Below are positions 41,501 through 49,919 of a stretch of 64,000 nucleotides of DNA, piece by piece. The notes beneath the pieces are model-generated. The model ran no database searches, had not been told where the DNA came from, and worked only from the letters and a program-made list of their open reading frames with translations. The stretch's first letter is position 1. Each line of letters starts with the position of its first letter. The translations under genes were made by a program, and so were the position numbers. Origin of the DNA: Olleya sp. YS (GTDB lineage Bacteria > Bacteroidota > Bacteroidia > Flavobacteriales > Flavobacteriaceae); assembly GCF_029760915.1 (NCBI RefSeq), contig NZ_CP121685.1, positions 1,896,001-1,960,000 of the forward strand. Reading direction: 5' to 3'.

Positions 41501-41997
41501 AAGAATTAGGTTTAAATAAAAACGAAAATCCAATTCAAGGGTCGTTTATTATTGAAGAATTAACCGATTTAGTCGAAGAAGCAGTCTTGTTAGAATTTGA
41601 TCGTATCACAGAACGAGGAGGTGTACTTGGTGCTATGGAAACCATGTACCAACGTAGTAAAATACAAGAAGAAAGTTTGTATTACGAAACATTAAAACAT
41701 AATGGAGACTTCCCAATAATTGGCGTAAACACATTTTTAAGTTCTAAAGGCTCACCAACTGTTATTCCTGCGGAAGTTATTAGAGCAACAGAAGAAGAAA
41801 AGCAGTTTCAAATTAAAACTTTAGAGAATTTGCATAAAGCGAATGATACAAAAGCTTTATTGAAAGACCTTCAGAAAAAAGCAATCAATAACGAGAATAT
41901 TTTTGAAGCGTTGATGGATGTTTGTAAAGTATGTAGTTTAGGTGAAATCACTTCAGCATTATTTGAAGTAGGCGGACAGTATAGACGCAACATGTAA
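38560..41997 (+). CDS. icmF: Fused coenzyme-B12 acyl-CoA mutase with its own GTPase chaperone (IcmF type)
   Basis: 1145 residues. Order: B12-binding domain (about 12-145, with the cobalt-ligand motif FDGHDASIN at 22-30), MeaB-like GTPase (about 192-420, P-loop GTGGAGKSS near 199-207, NKFD near 343), a linker, then the acyl-CoA mutase barrel (about 560-1100, with [20 protein letters not shown] and [20 protein letters not shown], quoted separately). The fusion order matches isobutyryl-CoA mutase IcmF, which interconverts isobutyryl- and butyryl-CoA and reloads cofactor by GTP hydrolysis. It could also be annotated as methylmalonyl-CoA mutase, but MCM lacks an internal GTPase. Residues 471-498, in the linker, are encoded by two elements resembling dispersed intergenic repeats. 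Confidence 0.93.
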   Translation: MIQATPYKPKHKVRIVTAASLFDGHDASINIMRRIIQATGVEVIHLGHDRSVDEVVNTAIQEDVNAICLTSYQGGHNEYFKYMHDLLQERGAGHIKIFGGGGGVILPSEIKELMDYGIARIYSPDDGRAMGLQGMINDLVKQSDFAVGDVLNGEIDELPTKNPKAIARVISSAENFPEVAKDTLDKIHKKNETSKTPVLGITGTGGAGKSSLVDELVRRFLIDFPEKTIGLVSVDPSKRKTGGALLGDRIRMNAINSPRVYMRSLATRQSNLALSKYVHEAIEVLKAAEYDLIILETSGIGQSDTEIIEHSDVSLYVMTPEFGAATQLEKIDMLDFADLVAINKFDKRGSLDALRDVKKQYMRNNNLWDVPQENLPVFGTIASQFNDPGMNTLYKAIMDKLVERTDADLKSTFHISDEMSEKIFVIPPSRTRYLSEIAENNRAYDKKATEQVEVAQKLYGIYKTLGSVLNVSSSAVETSLLDKHGLNSDEILKQVQDDNTDFVKLLISEFDRVKLNLDPYYWEVITGWDEKVNKYKNPIYSFKVRDKEIKIETHTESLSHLQIPKVALPKYQAWGDLLQWTLQENVPGEFPYTSGLYPFKRTGEDPARMFAGEGGPERTNRRFHYVSAGLPAKRLSTAFDSVTLYGNDPDLRPDIYGKIGNAGVSICCLDDAKKLYSGFDLANVMTSVSMTINGPAPMLLGFFMNAAIDQQCEMYIKENGLEKEVEAKIAKLYKDKERPSYNGDLPEGNNGLGLMLLGVTGDQVLPAEVYADIKKNTIAQVRGTVQADILKEDQAQNTCIFSTEFALRLMGDVQEYFIDNNVRNFYSVSISGYHIAEAGANPITQLALTLSNGFTYVEYYLSRGMDINKFGPNLSFFFSNGIDPEYAVIGRVARKIWAKAMKHKYGANARAQMLKYHIQTSGRSLHAQEIDFNDIRTTLQALYAIYDNCNSLHTNAYDEAITTPTEESVRRAMAIQLIINKELGLNKNENPIQGSFIIEELTDLVEEAVLLEFDRITERGGVLGAMETMYQRSKIQEESLYYETLKHNGDFPIIGVNTFLSSKGSPTVIPAEVIRATEEEKQFQIKTLENLHKANDTKALLKDLQKKAINNENIFEALMDVCKVCSLGEITSALFEVGGQYRRNM
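39970..39997. repeat. Palindromic repeat inside the mutase coding frame
   Basis: GTCTCG and CGAGAC form the arms (39970-39975, 39987-39992) around TCGAGCGCAGT. This resembles the TGAGCGTAGTCGA element found between genes at 51974-52001. In frame it encodes VSSSAVETS. Confidence 0.65.
40024..40053. repeat. Second repeat element inside the mutase coding frame
   Basis: The 30 bases match the intergenic element that I recall as CTGAAACAAGTTCAGGATGA in many genomes. In frame they encode [10 protein letters not shown]. The reading frame is kept. Confidence 0.65.
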
Positions 41998-42000
41998 GCA

Positions 42001-42140
42001 GAGAGCCAATTTTTCTTTTTCAGAAAAATTGTGCGAATCACTTATCCCAAACTAGTTTTGGGATCTCATTAACAATTAAAGTATATGAATCACCTATCCT
42101 GAGCGTCCCGATAGCTATAGGGATCGAAGGATTTCATAAA
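42001..42140. repeat. Cluster of palindromic elements downstream of the mutase gene
   Basis: Three hairpin-forming parts lie in a row: AATTTTTC/GAAAAATT (about 42010-42031), ATCCCAAA/TTTTGGGAT (about 42045-42065), and a composite element at 42095-42139 in which the palindromic TCCCGATAGCTATAGGGA sits inside TCCTGAGCG and ATCGAAGGAT. The last resembles nested REP-like elements common in Flavobacteria. No gene is seen in the 226-base gap. Confidence 0.65.
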
Positions 42141-42147
42141 TAAAATC

Positions 42148-42181
42148 TCACCAAAAGCATTATGTTTTTGGTGTTTTTTTG
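42148..42181 (+). terminator. Terminator after the repeat cluster
   Basis: CACCAAAA pairs with TTTTTGGTG, followed by seven Ts. Confidence 0.75.
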
Positions 42182-42223
42182 TATCAATATTATAATGCGT
42201 AATTTCGTGATAAATAATAAGAA

Positions 42224-42838
42224 ATGTCTTTCAAAAAATACCATCCATTATTAAAAGAATCAATTGAAAATGTAGGTTTTGCTACCACTAATGCGTTTCA
42301 AAAACAAGTGATGCCTTTAATAAAAGGAGGAAGTGATGTGTATGCAATTGGTCCAAAAGGATGTGGTAAAACTACTGCAATGGTTATTAGCACCATTCAA
42401 AAATTAGATGCAGCAGCTTTTGAAGATTCTCCAAGAGCTTTAATTATTGCAAAAGACAGACAAACAACATTGGATTTAAAAGAACGCTTTGAAGTATTTA
42501 CAAAAAATACAGATTTACGTATTTATTGTGCTTATGAAGAAAGTGATTTAGAAAAACAACGTGAAGAAATTTACTATGGAGTTGATATTTTAATTGCTAC
42601 ACCAAAACGATTAAGCAAACTGTACCATTTAAATAGTGTGCATTCTGGAGAATTAAAATTATTTATTATTCATGATGCCGATTTTGTTACCAGAAACAAC
42701 TACCATAATTATATTTTAAGATTAAGTGAAAGTGCGCCAAAAGCACAGTTTGTTATTTTCTCCGAAACCTTTAATTCTAAAATAAAAGCTTTTCAAGACT
42801 GGTTTATGTTTAATGCAAGAATTGTAGAAGTTAAATAA
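42224..42838 (+). CDS. Single-domain DEAD-box-like protein
   Basis: 204 residues, only the first RecA-like domain of a DEAD-box helicase. Walker A GPKGCGKTT at 43-51 is intact. The motif ATPKRL (125-130) is the usual TPGR position, with a Lys in place of Gly. DEAD is replaced by HDAD (150-153), so the catalytic Glu is absent, and motif III SAT is replaced by SET. There is no second domain and no frame beyond it. Proteins of this size recur in Flavobacteriaceae, so it is probably a stable family, perhaps binding RNA or ATP without unwinding. Loss of Glu suggests weak or no hydrolysis. Confidence 0.85.
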   Translation: MSFKKYHPLLKESIENVGFATTNAFQKQVMPLIKGGSDVYAIGPKGCGKTTAMVISTIQKLDAAAFEDSPRALIIAKDRQTTLDLKERFEVFTKNTDLRIYCAYEESDLEKQREEIYYGVDILIATPKRLSKLYHLNSVHSGELKLFIIHDADFVTRNNYHNYILRLSESAPKAQFVIFSETFNSKIKAFQDWFMFNARIVEVK

Positions 42839-42842
42839 TAAA

Positions 42843-43562
42843 TTATTTTTCAATCACTAGGTGTGGAACTTCTTCCAAGTTCCAGTCAATAACCAATCCA
42901 CCAGCTAAAGATTGAGTAATTTCTTTTCCGTAAAGGTGTTCACACAAATATAAAGCAGCCTCAAAACTTTTAGCACCACCAGCAGAGGTGATGTATTTAC
43001 CATCGTGAACAAAGAGAACATCTTTTCTAATATCCAATTCTGGAAACATGGTGCGCATAGCATCTACATCACTTGGAAAAGTAGTAGACACAGAATTGTC
43101 CAATACACCTGCTTTTGCTAGTACAAATGCACCATCACAATGTGAAGTTACAAAAACCGCTTCTTTATCCACTTTTTGAACAAATTCTATCATAGCTTTG
43201 TCTTCTAAATCGGTATCTAAATGGTGTTCTGCACTTGGTACAACAAGGATATCAATTTTAGGTAAATCATCAGTAACATAATTGTAATCAGGTAAGATGC
43301 GCATCCCTTCAAAAGAGGTAATGGCTTCATCCGTATTGGCAACAGTAAAGACATTCATTGCTTTAATTTTCTCTCTAAAAATGGTGTGCTGAAAGATGTC
43401 GAAAGGAGCAGTTAACTCGGTATTGTAAGTGCCATCCATAATTAGAAAAGCTACATTGTAACGGTTGGACTCCAGCTTTGGGAACTGTTTTTCTACTCTT
43501 TTATTATCAGAATTACAGTTTAATAGTAGAGTAAAGGTTAAAATGTATATTAAGTGTTTCAT
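42843..43562 (-). CDS. DJ-1/PfpI-family lipoprotein
   Basis: 239 residues from ATG 43560-43562. The start is chosen over 43583 because it gives a lipoprotein signal (Cys16 in LLLNC) and avoids overlap with the VOC gene. The class I amidotransferase-like fold has the nucleophile elbow TSHCDGAF (Cys), with ITSAGGAKSFEAALYL near the end, as in the AraC-associated or ThiJ/PfpI group. The role is unknown; the family includes proteases, chaperones and isonitrile hydratases. It is the last of three minus-strand genes (MFS, VOC, DJ-1). Confidence 0.88.
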   Translation of the reverse strand: MKHLIYILTFTLLLNCNSDNKRVEKQFPKLESNRYNVAFLIMDGTYNTELTAPFDIFQHTIFREKIKAMNVFTVANTDEAITSFEGMRILPDYNYVTDDLPKIDILVVPSAEHHLDTDLEDKAMIEFVQKVDKEAVFVTSHCDGAFVLAKAGVLDNSVSTTFPSDVDAMRTMFPELDIRKDVLFVHDGKYITSAGGAKSFEAALYLCEHLYGKEITQSLAGGLVIDWNLEEVPHLVIEK

Positions 43563-43567
43563 TGTTT

Positions 43568-43945
43568 TTAATTTATTCGCCAAGGTGGATTTTTTCTGTT
43601 TACGCCAGCTTTATATAGTTTAATGGTATTTCCGTCAGGATCTTCCAAGTTGGCTTCACGCCATAACCACGATTGATCTGTAGGTTCTGAGATAAAAATA
43701 AGTCCTTTTTGTTTAAGTTTTAAAACTAAATTATCTAAATCTTCATCTTCAAAATAAATAGTAGTGTTGTTATTGGTTTGCATAGCTTTATTTAAATGAA
43801 TGGAAAATGTAGCTTCTCCATCAGGACACTCAAATCGAGCATATCGTGGTAAGGCATCAACAATAAGTTTAAGCCCTAAAAGTTTATAAAATGCTACTGA
43901 TTTATGTACATTTTTTGAGGATATGGTAACTTGATTTAAATTCAT
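43568..43945 (-). CDS. VOC-family (glyoxalase-like) protein
   Basis: 125 residues, two beta-alpha-beta-beta-beta halves: NLNQVTISSKNVHKSVAFYKLLGLKL, quoted in part, and the second half ending ANLEDPDGNTIKLYKAG, which holds a metal-ligand-like Glu-Asp-Pro-Asp-Gly-Asn motif. The family includes glyoxalase I, dioxygenases and resistance proteins. The substrate is unknown. It overlaps the MFS gene by 4 bases, so the two are translationally coupled. Confidence 0.9.
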   Translation of the reverse strand: MNLNQVTISSKNVHKSVAFYKLLGLKLIVDALPRYARFECPDGEATFSIHLNKAMQTNNNTTIYFEDEDLDNLVLKLKQKGLIFISEPTDQSWLWREANLEDPDGNTIKLYKAGVNRKNPPWRIN

Positions 43946-45147
43946 TTGTATTCTTTTTTAACGTATGTTTTTAAGAAAAATAACAGTGCAACACAGACCA
44001 TTCCTAGAATAGTCATAATAAACCATGTATTGTCAAAGCCTAATTTTTCTGCTAATTGTAGACCAACATTATGTCCAAAAATGCTTCCTACCGAAAACGC
44101 CATAGCATACATGGCCATATATTCTCCTTGATTTCCTTTTTTTGCTCTATCTAATGCAAATCTATGCGCAAACGGGAAAGCAATCATTTCTCCAACAGTC
44201 ATTAAAAACATTCCCATAATTAATATGCCTGACCAACCTGTAAAGTTTAGGATTAGTAAACTTATTGTGGTTAAAAATGCACCAAATAGAATAAGACCAA
44301 CTTTAGTATTTTTTGTTTTTTCTAACCACTTAATTAAAGGCATTTCAAATAGGAATATAAATAATCCGTTTGCACCTAGTAATAGTCCAACTTCAAGTTC
44401 ACTTAATTGATGTGCCTCTCTGTAATATATTGGCATGGCTGAAAAATATTGAAAAAAGACAATTGCAAATAAAATCATAGCCACAAAAAATATTAAAAAC
44501 GACTTGTCTTTATAAGCGGACTCAGGATTTTCAACCATAATATCATCCTGTATTTTAGCCTTTTTTGGATTTAAAACGTAAAACATTACTATTGTCGCTA
44601 AAATACAAGTTACACCATCTACCCAAAACAAGCCAGAGTAACTTAACTTTGTTATTATTAAACCTCCAATAGCAGGACCAGCTGAGAAACCAAGATTAAT
44701 AGCTAGTCTTATTAGTGTAACACTTCGTGTTTTGTTTTCTGGCTTACTGTAAGCACTCATAGCTACAAAAGAAGCAGGTCTAAACATGTCTGCAACACAC
44801 ATAGTTAGAAATACACCTATGCATAAAGATTTAAACGTTGTTAAATATTGTAATCCTATAAATAAAAACCCTGTAGATAACAAACTGATGACCATAATTT
44901 TGTAATAACCAAATACGTCTGTTAGCTTTCCTCCAAACCAAGTACCTACTAGAGATCCAAGACCAAAGCATGACATAATCCATCCAATATTAGATTTAGT
45001 TATACCTAAATCTTCATTAAGGTAGATTGATAAAAAAGGGATTACCATTGTACCTGCTCTATTAATTAGTGTGATTAGTGCTAGCCACCAGATTTCTGAT
45101 GATAATCCATTAAAAGAATTAAAGTAGTTTTTAAATAGCGTTTTCAT
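43942..45147 (-). CDS. Major facilitator transporter
   Basis: 401 residues with 12 predicted membrane helices. The loop 2-3 motif GTWFGGKLTDVFGYYKIMV matches the MFS GxLaDrxGrk signature (Trp and Phe at usual small positions). It resembles MdtH/YfcJ-type drug or metabolite exporters. It heads a three-gene minus-strand unit with the VOC and DJ-1 genes, which suggests a shared stress or detoxification role. This is inference from position. Confidence 0.9.
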   Translation of the reverse strand: MKTLFKNYFNSFNGLSSEIWWLALITLINRAGTMVIPFLSIYLNEDLGITKSNIGWIMSCFGLGSLVGTWFGGKLTDVFGYYKIMVISLLSTGFLFIGLQYLTTFKSLCIGVFLTMCVADMFRPASFVAMSAYSKPENKTRSVTLIRLAINLGFSAGPAIGGLIITKLSYSGLFWVDGVTCILATIVMFYVLNPKKAKIQDDIMVENPESAYKDKSFLIFFVAMILFAIVFFQYFSAMPIYYREAHQLSELEVGLLLGANGLFIFLFEMPLIKWLEKTKNTKVGLILFGAFLTTISLLILNFTGWSGILIMGMFLMTVGEMIAFPFAHRFALDRAKKGNQGEYMAMYAMAFSVGSIFGHNVGLQLAEKLGFDNTWFIMTILGMVCVALLFFLKTYVKKEYK

Positions 45148-45230
45148 TGGTTGGTTTGGTATTAATGTTTTTTTACATAGCCTTAAATTCTATTTGAGTT
45201 GGATAATTTTATTATGATTATTAACAAAAT

Positions 45231-45262
45231 AAAAAAGTCCAACGTAGAAGTTGGACTTTTTA
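45231..45262. terminator. Hairpin with T-run between divergent genes
   Basis: AAAAAGTCCAAC pairs with GTTGGACTTTTT. It is placed upstream of both neighbours, so it may end a lost transcript or act as a regulatory hairpin. Confidence 0.65.
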
Positions 45263-45412
45263 TATTGTATTAATTGATATTTATATCATCACAAAATATA
45301 AGGCGTCCAACCTGTATCTCTACACGTGGTATATTGCTTATTATTTGTAATGACTAAATTCATTTTCTCTTAAATTGTGTAGTCAAAGCTAAACAATTTT
45401 TTTAATAAGTTG

Positions 45413-45420
45413 TATTTTTG
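45413..45420 (+). promoter_or_regulatory. -7 box of the DUF1684 gene
   Basis: TATTTTTG, 39 bases before the start codon. Confidence 0.6.
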
Positions 45421-45459
45421 ATATTAAATTATTGAATTTTTTATAACAAATAATCCAAC

Positions 45460-46062
45460 ATGAGAGTCTTAATTTTCTTTTTTTTAATTATCAGTACTTT
45501 TAGCTGTGCGCAAGACAAATTACCATTATTAGGTGAGACTGAGCATCAACGTGAAATGAATGCAAAGTTTAAAGATGCAGCAAAATCACCATTAACAGAT
45601 CAAGACCGCAAAGACTTTAGAGGCTTAGATTTTTTTAAGTTTGATAGTACATATATCGTGACTGCTTTGTTTAAAAGAACACCAAATGAAGCCTCTTTTA
45701 AAATGAAAACTACCACAGACCGATTAGTAGATTATGTTAAGTATGGTGAGGTAACATTTACGTTGAAAGGAAAAGAATTAAAACTTAACGTTTATCAAAA
45801 TCTAGAAGCGGTTAAGCAATTAGGCGAAGAAGAAGCCTTATTTTTACCCTTCATGGATAATACTAATGGAGAAGAAAGCTATAAAGGTGGTCGCTATATC
45901 GAGGTCAAATTACCAGAAAACAACAAGATGGTTATAGATTTCAATAATGCTTATAACCCTTATTGTGCTTATAATAAAAAGTATTCTTGCCCAATTGTAC
46001 CAGATGAAAATAGATTATACGTTGCTATTGAAGCAGGAGTTAAAAAGTATGATGACCACTAA
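45460..46062 (+). CDS. DUF1684 lipoprotein
   Basis: 200 residues with a signal ending TFSC (Cys16). It matches DUF1684: a central LFLPFMDNTNGEESYKGGRY, then VDFNNAYNPYCAYNKKYSCPIVPDENRL with DF-N-Y-N-P-x-C-x-Y (quoted in parts). The family is widespread in Bacteroidetes and Actinobacteria, and its function is not established. The conserved Cys pair in YCAYNKKYSC may bind a metal or form a disulfide. It converges on crcB with 4 bases of overlap. Confidence 0.9.
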   Translation: MRVLIFFFLIISTFSCAQDKLPLLGETEHQREMNAKFKDAAKSPLTDQDRKDFRGLDFFKFDSTYIVTALFKRTPNEASFKMKTTTDRLVDYVKYGEVTFTLKGKELKLNVYQNLEAVKQLGEEEALFLPFMDNTNGEESYKGGRYIEVKLPENNKMVIDFNNAYNPYCAYNKKYSCPIVPDENRLYVAIEAGVKKYDDH

Positions 46063-46430
46063 AATTGCTTAGCTAGCCATAATCCTAAAAATACAGCTAG
46101 AAACCCTAATACAAAACTTGCAATTGTATAAAACGCAAAGCTGGTAAAATCTCCTGCTTTTAAAAACACATGATTTTCATAAGCAAACGTAGAAAACGTG
46201 GTGAATCCACCACAAAATCCTGTTGCTAATAATACTGTTTGGTTATTTGTTAGCGTATTGTTTTTTAGAGCTATACCTAAAATAATTCCTATTAATAAAC
46301 TTCCTAAAACGTTAGCTAAAAAGGTTCCGTAAGGAATACCATTTTCAGAGCTATTTAAAGACTTACCTAATATATACCTAAGGACGCTTCCAAAGCCTCC
46401 ACCTATAAAAACTAATACAAGTTGCTTCAT
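46059..46430 (-). CDS. crcB: CrcB/Fluc fluoride channel
   Basis: 123 residues, four membrane helices, the usual length. Exports fluoride as a dual-topology dimer. Motifs: GGGFGSVLRYILGKS at the N-terminus, NVLGSLLIG (the conserved Asn) and TGFCGGFTTFSTFAYE in helix three, whose Phe and Thr residues line the pore. A stem-loop (GTCCC 46437-46441, GGGAC 46450-46454) lies 7 bases upstream of the start codon. It is not the known fluoride riboswitch as far as I can read. Confidence 0.95.
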   Translation of the reverse strand: MKQLVLVFIGGGFGSVLRYILGKSLNSSENGIPYGTFLANVLGSLLIGIILGIALKNNTLTNNQTVLLATGFCGGFTTFSTFAYENHVFLKAGDFTSFAFYTIASFVLGFLAVFLGLWLAKQF

Positions 46431-46672
46431 ATGTACGTCCCTTATGTATGGGACTTTCTTTTAGTTGATAATTCTACAGATTACAATATAATTCAATTTT
46501 TTAATAACACTATTCTTTAGCTATCGCTTAGTTGCTAAAATTTAACAATTTAATTGTTAACCTATTCATTTTAAACCTATTAAAGGTTATCAAATACACA
46601 ATATAATTGATTTGTTTGGCGGAAACTGAAAAGCCAAAAAAGAGTAAGTGCGCTATTATAAATTCTATAATC

Positions 46673-48751
46673 ATGGAAAAACTAAATGAAAAGCAACTTT
46701 TGGTTGCAAGAGAAGAGTTTAGACCCTTTTTAACAATGAAAAACAAAGGACTATCTAAACTTAAATTAAAAACATCATTAAACTTTTTTAAACAACAGTT
46801 TAATACCACTTATGAGTCTTTAGGCTGTGTAGGTTACAATCCTACCTTTAAGCAGTTAACAGCAACTATAAATATTAAACGAGCAACTGGTTATTCAGGA
46901 GGTTTATGTACTAATGGATCTTTTGAATACGTTAGGTTTTATATGGATTACCAAGATGGGAATGGTTGGGAAGACATGGGTTATGTAGGTGTAAATGTAC
47001 ATGATATCCCAACTGAAAAAGATTGTAGTAATACAAATGAAAAACCTATTAACTATACGGTAAGATTGAATATTAATCCAAAGAAAAAATTTTGTAGCAC
47101 ACCAAATTTACCTATAGTTAGAGCGGTTTTATCATGGAATTCTGTACCAGAACCAAATGATCCAGATTTAACAGCTGGAACCTATGTTTGGAGTGATAAA
47201 AAAGATGTACAAGTACAAATTGAACCTTTAAAATTTTTCATTCCAGACTTTCCGTTAGTGCAGTTGGATGATTTATTTAATACTGCTATTTTAAATCCAT
47301 CAGTCTCATTTGATAAATTGGTAAATATCAATCCCAATTTAAAAAATGCATTACAAGATGCTAAACAAGCAGTAGTTCCAAAAGCTTATAATTTTGCCGA
47401 ATTAAATGCACTTTATAAAAAAGAAAACATAGGACCTGAACGTTTTGGACACAAGTTATTAAAACAAGTACAGTCCTCTAACCAATTAGCTAATCTTACT
47501 GATATCAATGATTTATTTGAGCTGAATAGTTTGAATTTACCTGAGATTTTAGTGAATTGGAATAATTTAAATTGTAATACTAATTACGAAGAATTATTGT
47601 GCGTTGGTGCAGACTATAATCAAGAGGCATTGGTAGGAACTTTAAAAATTAAAAAACCATCTGGTTATAGTGGAAATCTATGCAGTACAGGTAGTAAAGA
47701 GTATGTGTCTTTTTGGATTCAAACCGAGGATAATTGTCAATGGAAGCATGCAGGAACTACATTTGTAAATGCTTATGATATAGCTAGTATACCTAGTGAC
47801 GGAATACATTATTCTGTTGTGTTGCCTTATAGTTTTGAGGGATTGAAGCAAGATTGCGAGAACCCTCAAGTATTAAAGGTTAGAGCAATTTTATCTTGGA
47901 ATACACCACCACAAGGTATGAATTGTTCAAATTACGGAAATGTCATCGAATCTTATGTACAGTTAAAACCACAATCTAGTACTGCTAATGGACCTAAATT
48001 AGTTTCTGTTGGAGGTGTCTCTACAGATTTTATTAATACTAGTAGCGGATTGACTTTAGGTGGTAGTAAATTTGGATTTAATATGCATGATGTAACTGCA
48101 GATAGTGCATTTGCTGGAACGATTGTTATACAAGGTTTAACAAATACTTACAAAGGGCAGAAGTATAAAATAAAAGCGACCAATCTAGATACTGGAGATA
48201 CAAAGTATATTAATAACGATTTTGTAGTTGAAGGTTACGATGAGGTTGCAGGAATGACAACTTATGATACATCTTCAGCTCCAGGAGATGAGTACACATA
48301 CATTGGTGACAAGAAAAACACTTATAACGTTATTGCTAGATTTGAATTGTCAGGTAATAATAAATGGCTAATAGAATTAGAGCATTTAGGAGCCATAGTG
48401 GATAGTCAGGTTATTCAAATGGATAATCAGTCACCAATTTTAACGCTTGATATTGATAATTATGGCAATTGTTCTCACTTTAAAAAAGGAGTTATAATTA
48501 CTGGAACTTATAAAGTTGAAGAAGTGCATTTAAGTCATTTTACTTTAAGTACTACTGCAACAGATGTTAATCAAGTTTTAAAAAGTAGTTTAGCAGGTGA
48601 TTCTACAAACGGAAGTTTCATGTTTACAGCATCGACTTCTAAAAACTGTGGAAATATTAGACTAAGTGCTAAACCAAAAACAGTTGTTAATAGTGTAGAA
48701 ATGCACAAAGGTGTCGCTATTGCGCCAAACATTTGTTTGTCTGATAATTAA
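46673..48751 (+). CDS. Large tandem-domain protein of unknown function, no signal peptide
   Basis: 692 residues from ATG 46673. No signal peptide or membrane helix is visible; the N-terminus is MEKLNEKQLLVAREEF. Two copies of a Cys-containing domain (about residues 50-160 and 298-408) share LxCVG, TLKIKxxxGYSGxLCxxGSxEYVxFW/Y, a Trp-rich strand, VNxxDI, then CxxPxxxxVRAxLSWNxxP. A different beta-rich C-terminal part (about 430-692) contains GPKLVSVGGVSTDF and Cys-poor strands. I recall this GYSG-LC domain in other Bacteroidetes proteins of unknown role. Single-gene unit with a terminator. Confidence 0.85.
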   Translation: MEKLNEKQLLVAREEFRPFLTMKNKGLSKLKLKTSLNFFKQQFNTTYESLGCVGYNPTFKQLTATINIKRATGYSGGLCTNGSFEYVRFYMDYQDGNGWEDMGYVGVNVHDIPTEKDCSNTNEKPINYTVRLNINPKKKFCSTPNLPIVRAVLSWNSVPEPNDPDLTAGTYVWSDKKDVQVQIEPLKFFIPDFPLVQLDDLFNTAILNPSVSFDKLVNINPNLKNALQDAKQAVVPKAYNFAELNALYKKENIGPERFGHKLLKQVQSSNQLANLTDINDLFELNSLNLPEILVNWNNLNCNTNYEELLCVGADYNQEALVGTLKIKKPSGYSGNLCSTGSKEYVSFWIQTEDNCQWKHAGTTFVNAYDIASIPSDGIHYSVVLPYSFEGLKQDCENPQVLKVRAILSWNTPPQGMNCSNYGNVIESYVQLKPQSSTANGPKLVSVGGVSTDFINTSSGLTLGGSKFGFNMHDVTADSAFAGTIVIQGLTNTYKGQKYKIKATNLDTGDTKYINNDFVVEGYDEVAGMTTYDTSSAPGDEYTYIGDKKNTYNVIARFELSGNNKWLIELEHLGAIVDSQVIQMDNQSPILTLDIDNYGNCSHFKKGVIITGTYKVEEVHLSHFTLSTTATDVNQVLKSSLAGDSTNGSFMFTASTSKNCGNIRLSAKPKTVVNSVEMHKGVAIAPNICLSDN

Positions 48752-48768
48752 TAACAAATAGTTTTAAA

Positions 48769-48802
48769 CTAAAAAGCAGTTCTTTCCAGAACTGCTTTTT
48801 TA
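48769..48802. terminator. Bidirectional terminator after the tandem-domain gene
   Basis: AAAAAGCAGTTCT pairs with AGAACTGCTTTTT, between convergent genes. Confidence 0.9.
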
Positions 48803-48806
48803 ATGA

Positions 48807-49826
48807 TTACTTAAGTGGTAAATATATTTCTGTTACCCAATTGGATGGGTTCGGGACATTTCCTGGATCATTAGCATATATTTCAAATGGATCTAAATCA
48901 GATTGCTCCAGATTATTTTCAGCAATATATTTATTTGCAGCCTCCCAAGCATCAGGTAAATAAGTGTAATTTCCTTTTAAAGTTGTTTTTAAAGCTTTAG
49001 TTTTTGGTATGTAACCACAAAGGACTTCACTATCGTTTTCAACAGTAATTTTATTCATCACAGGTATGGCTTGACTCATAATTATATTACCAGTTTCAGG
49101 ATTCATTTCGTTATAAATAGTAAAAGGCATTCCAGTCTGTACTATACTATTTTTAGCCATATATGCCATGATTTCGCCATATTGTTTTCCAATTAATTCG
49201 CTAATATTTGTTCCTGTTGCTGCTGTAGTTTTATACATGTAAAATCCACCACCATATTCTGTTATACCATCTACTTTAATATTAAATTGTTTCATACTTT
49301 CAACAACTTTTCTATCTAAAAGTTCTAAACTACGCTCGTAATAAGGTCCTATTTGTTTGTCCATACCTCCAGAAAAGGCTGCAAACGCTTTGAATCCAAA
49401 AGGTAAATCTTTACCTGATATGGTCCATTTTACTTCTGTGCTACCATCTTCATTTGGAGTAAACTCCCACATAACGTCAGATTTAGGAAACTCTCCAAAT
49501 TGCATTTCTTGTGTAATGGATGCATTTGGGTTGGCAGCTATAGTTTTCATTCTACCAGTTTCACCATCATCTGTCCAAGAATAAGACCCATCAATACCAC
49601 TAGTTTTTTCAGGATACGTTAAGGTCATTTCTGGTTTTTCTTCAACCCAAGCATTCCAATCTTGCCAATTTTTAAAATCAATAACTTCATTATATACAAG
49701 ACTTGCAGGTGCCTGTATGGTTTTACTTCTTGTCACAGAATAACTATTTGGTTGAACAGCAATATAAATTGCAGCTGCTATAATGACAATAAGGAGAAGA
49801 AATAAGATATACTTTAAATATTTCAT
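48807..49826 (-). CDS. SRPBCC and GyrI-like two-domain protein
   Basis: 339 residues. After an N-terminal membrane helix (about 5-24), an SRPBCC/polyketide-cyclase-like domain (about 30-185: SKTIQAPASLVYNEVIDFKNW, quoted in part, and WTISGKDLPFGFKAF) is joined to a GyrI-like effector-binding domain (about 190-339, ending PSNWVTEIYLPLK). Such pairs bind small hydrophobic ligands. It faces the periplasm or sits at the membrane. Ligand unknown. It diverges from the dipeptidyl peptidase gene. Confidence 0.88.
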   Translation of the reverse strand: MKYLKYILFLLLIVIIAAAIYIAVQPNSYSVTRSKTIQAPASLVYNEVIDFKNWQDWNAWVEEKPEMTLTYPEKTSGIDGSYSWTDDGETGRMKTIAANPNASITQEMQFGEFPKSDVMWEFTPNEDGSTEVKWTISGKDLPFGFKAFAAFSGGMDKQIGPYYERSLELLDRKVVESMKQFNIKVDGITEYGGGFYMYKTTAATGTNISELIGKQYGEIMAYMAKNSIVQTGMPFTIYNEMNPETGNIIMSQAIPVMNKITVENDSEVLCGYIPKTKALKTTLKGNYTYLPDAWEAANKYIAENNLEQSDLDPFEIYANDPGNVPNPSNWVTEIYLPLK

Positions 49827-49853
49827 GTTTTTAGTATTAAATTTTAGTTATTT

Positions 49854-49861
49854 CAAAGATA
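49854..49861 (-). promoter_or_regulatory. -7 box of the SRPBCC gene
   Basis: TATCTTTG on the minus strand, 27 bases before the start codon. Confidence 0.68.
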
Positions 49862-49919
49862 ATCAAATTATAATATGTTAAATTCTTATATTTATTGACT
49901 TTAAAAAAAATAACTAATT

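Larger units (their letters stand above)
45148..45459. other. Gap between MFS and DUF1684 genes
   Basis: Holds a terminator-like hairpin at 45231-45262, a 24-codon minus-strand frame starting near 45363 that looks like a gene remnant, and a TATTTTTG -7 box at 45413-45420 for the downstream gene. I see no other gene. Confidence 0.55.

Noticed and set aside
45292-45363. 24-codon minus-strand frame (MNLVITNNKQYTTC...) in the MFS-DUF1684 gap
   Set aside because: Too short to support as a gene; it may be a remnant, but nothing in the sequence confirms it.
46431-46530. Fluoride riboswitch ahead of crcB
   Set aside because: The conserved pseudoknot sequence of the crcB motif is not visible; only a small simple hairpin is present.
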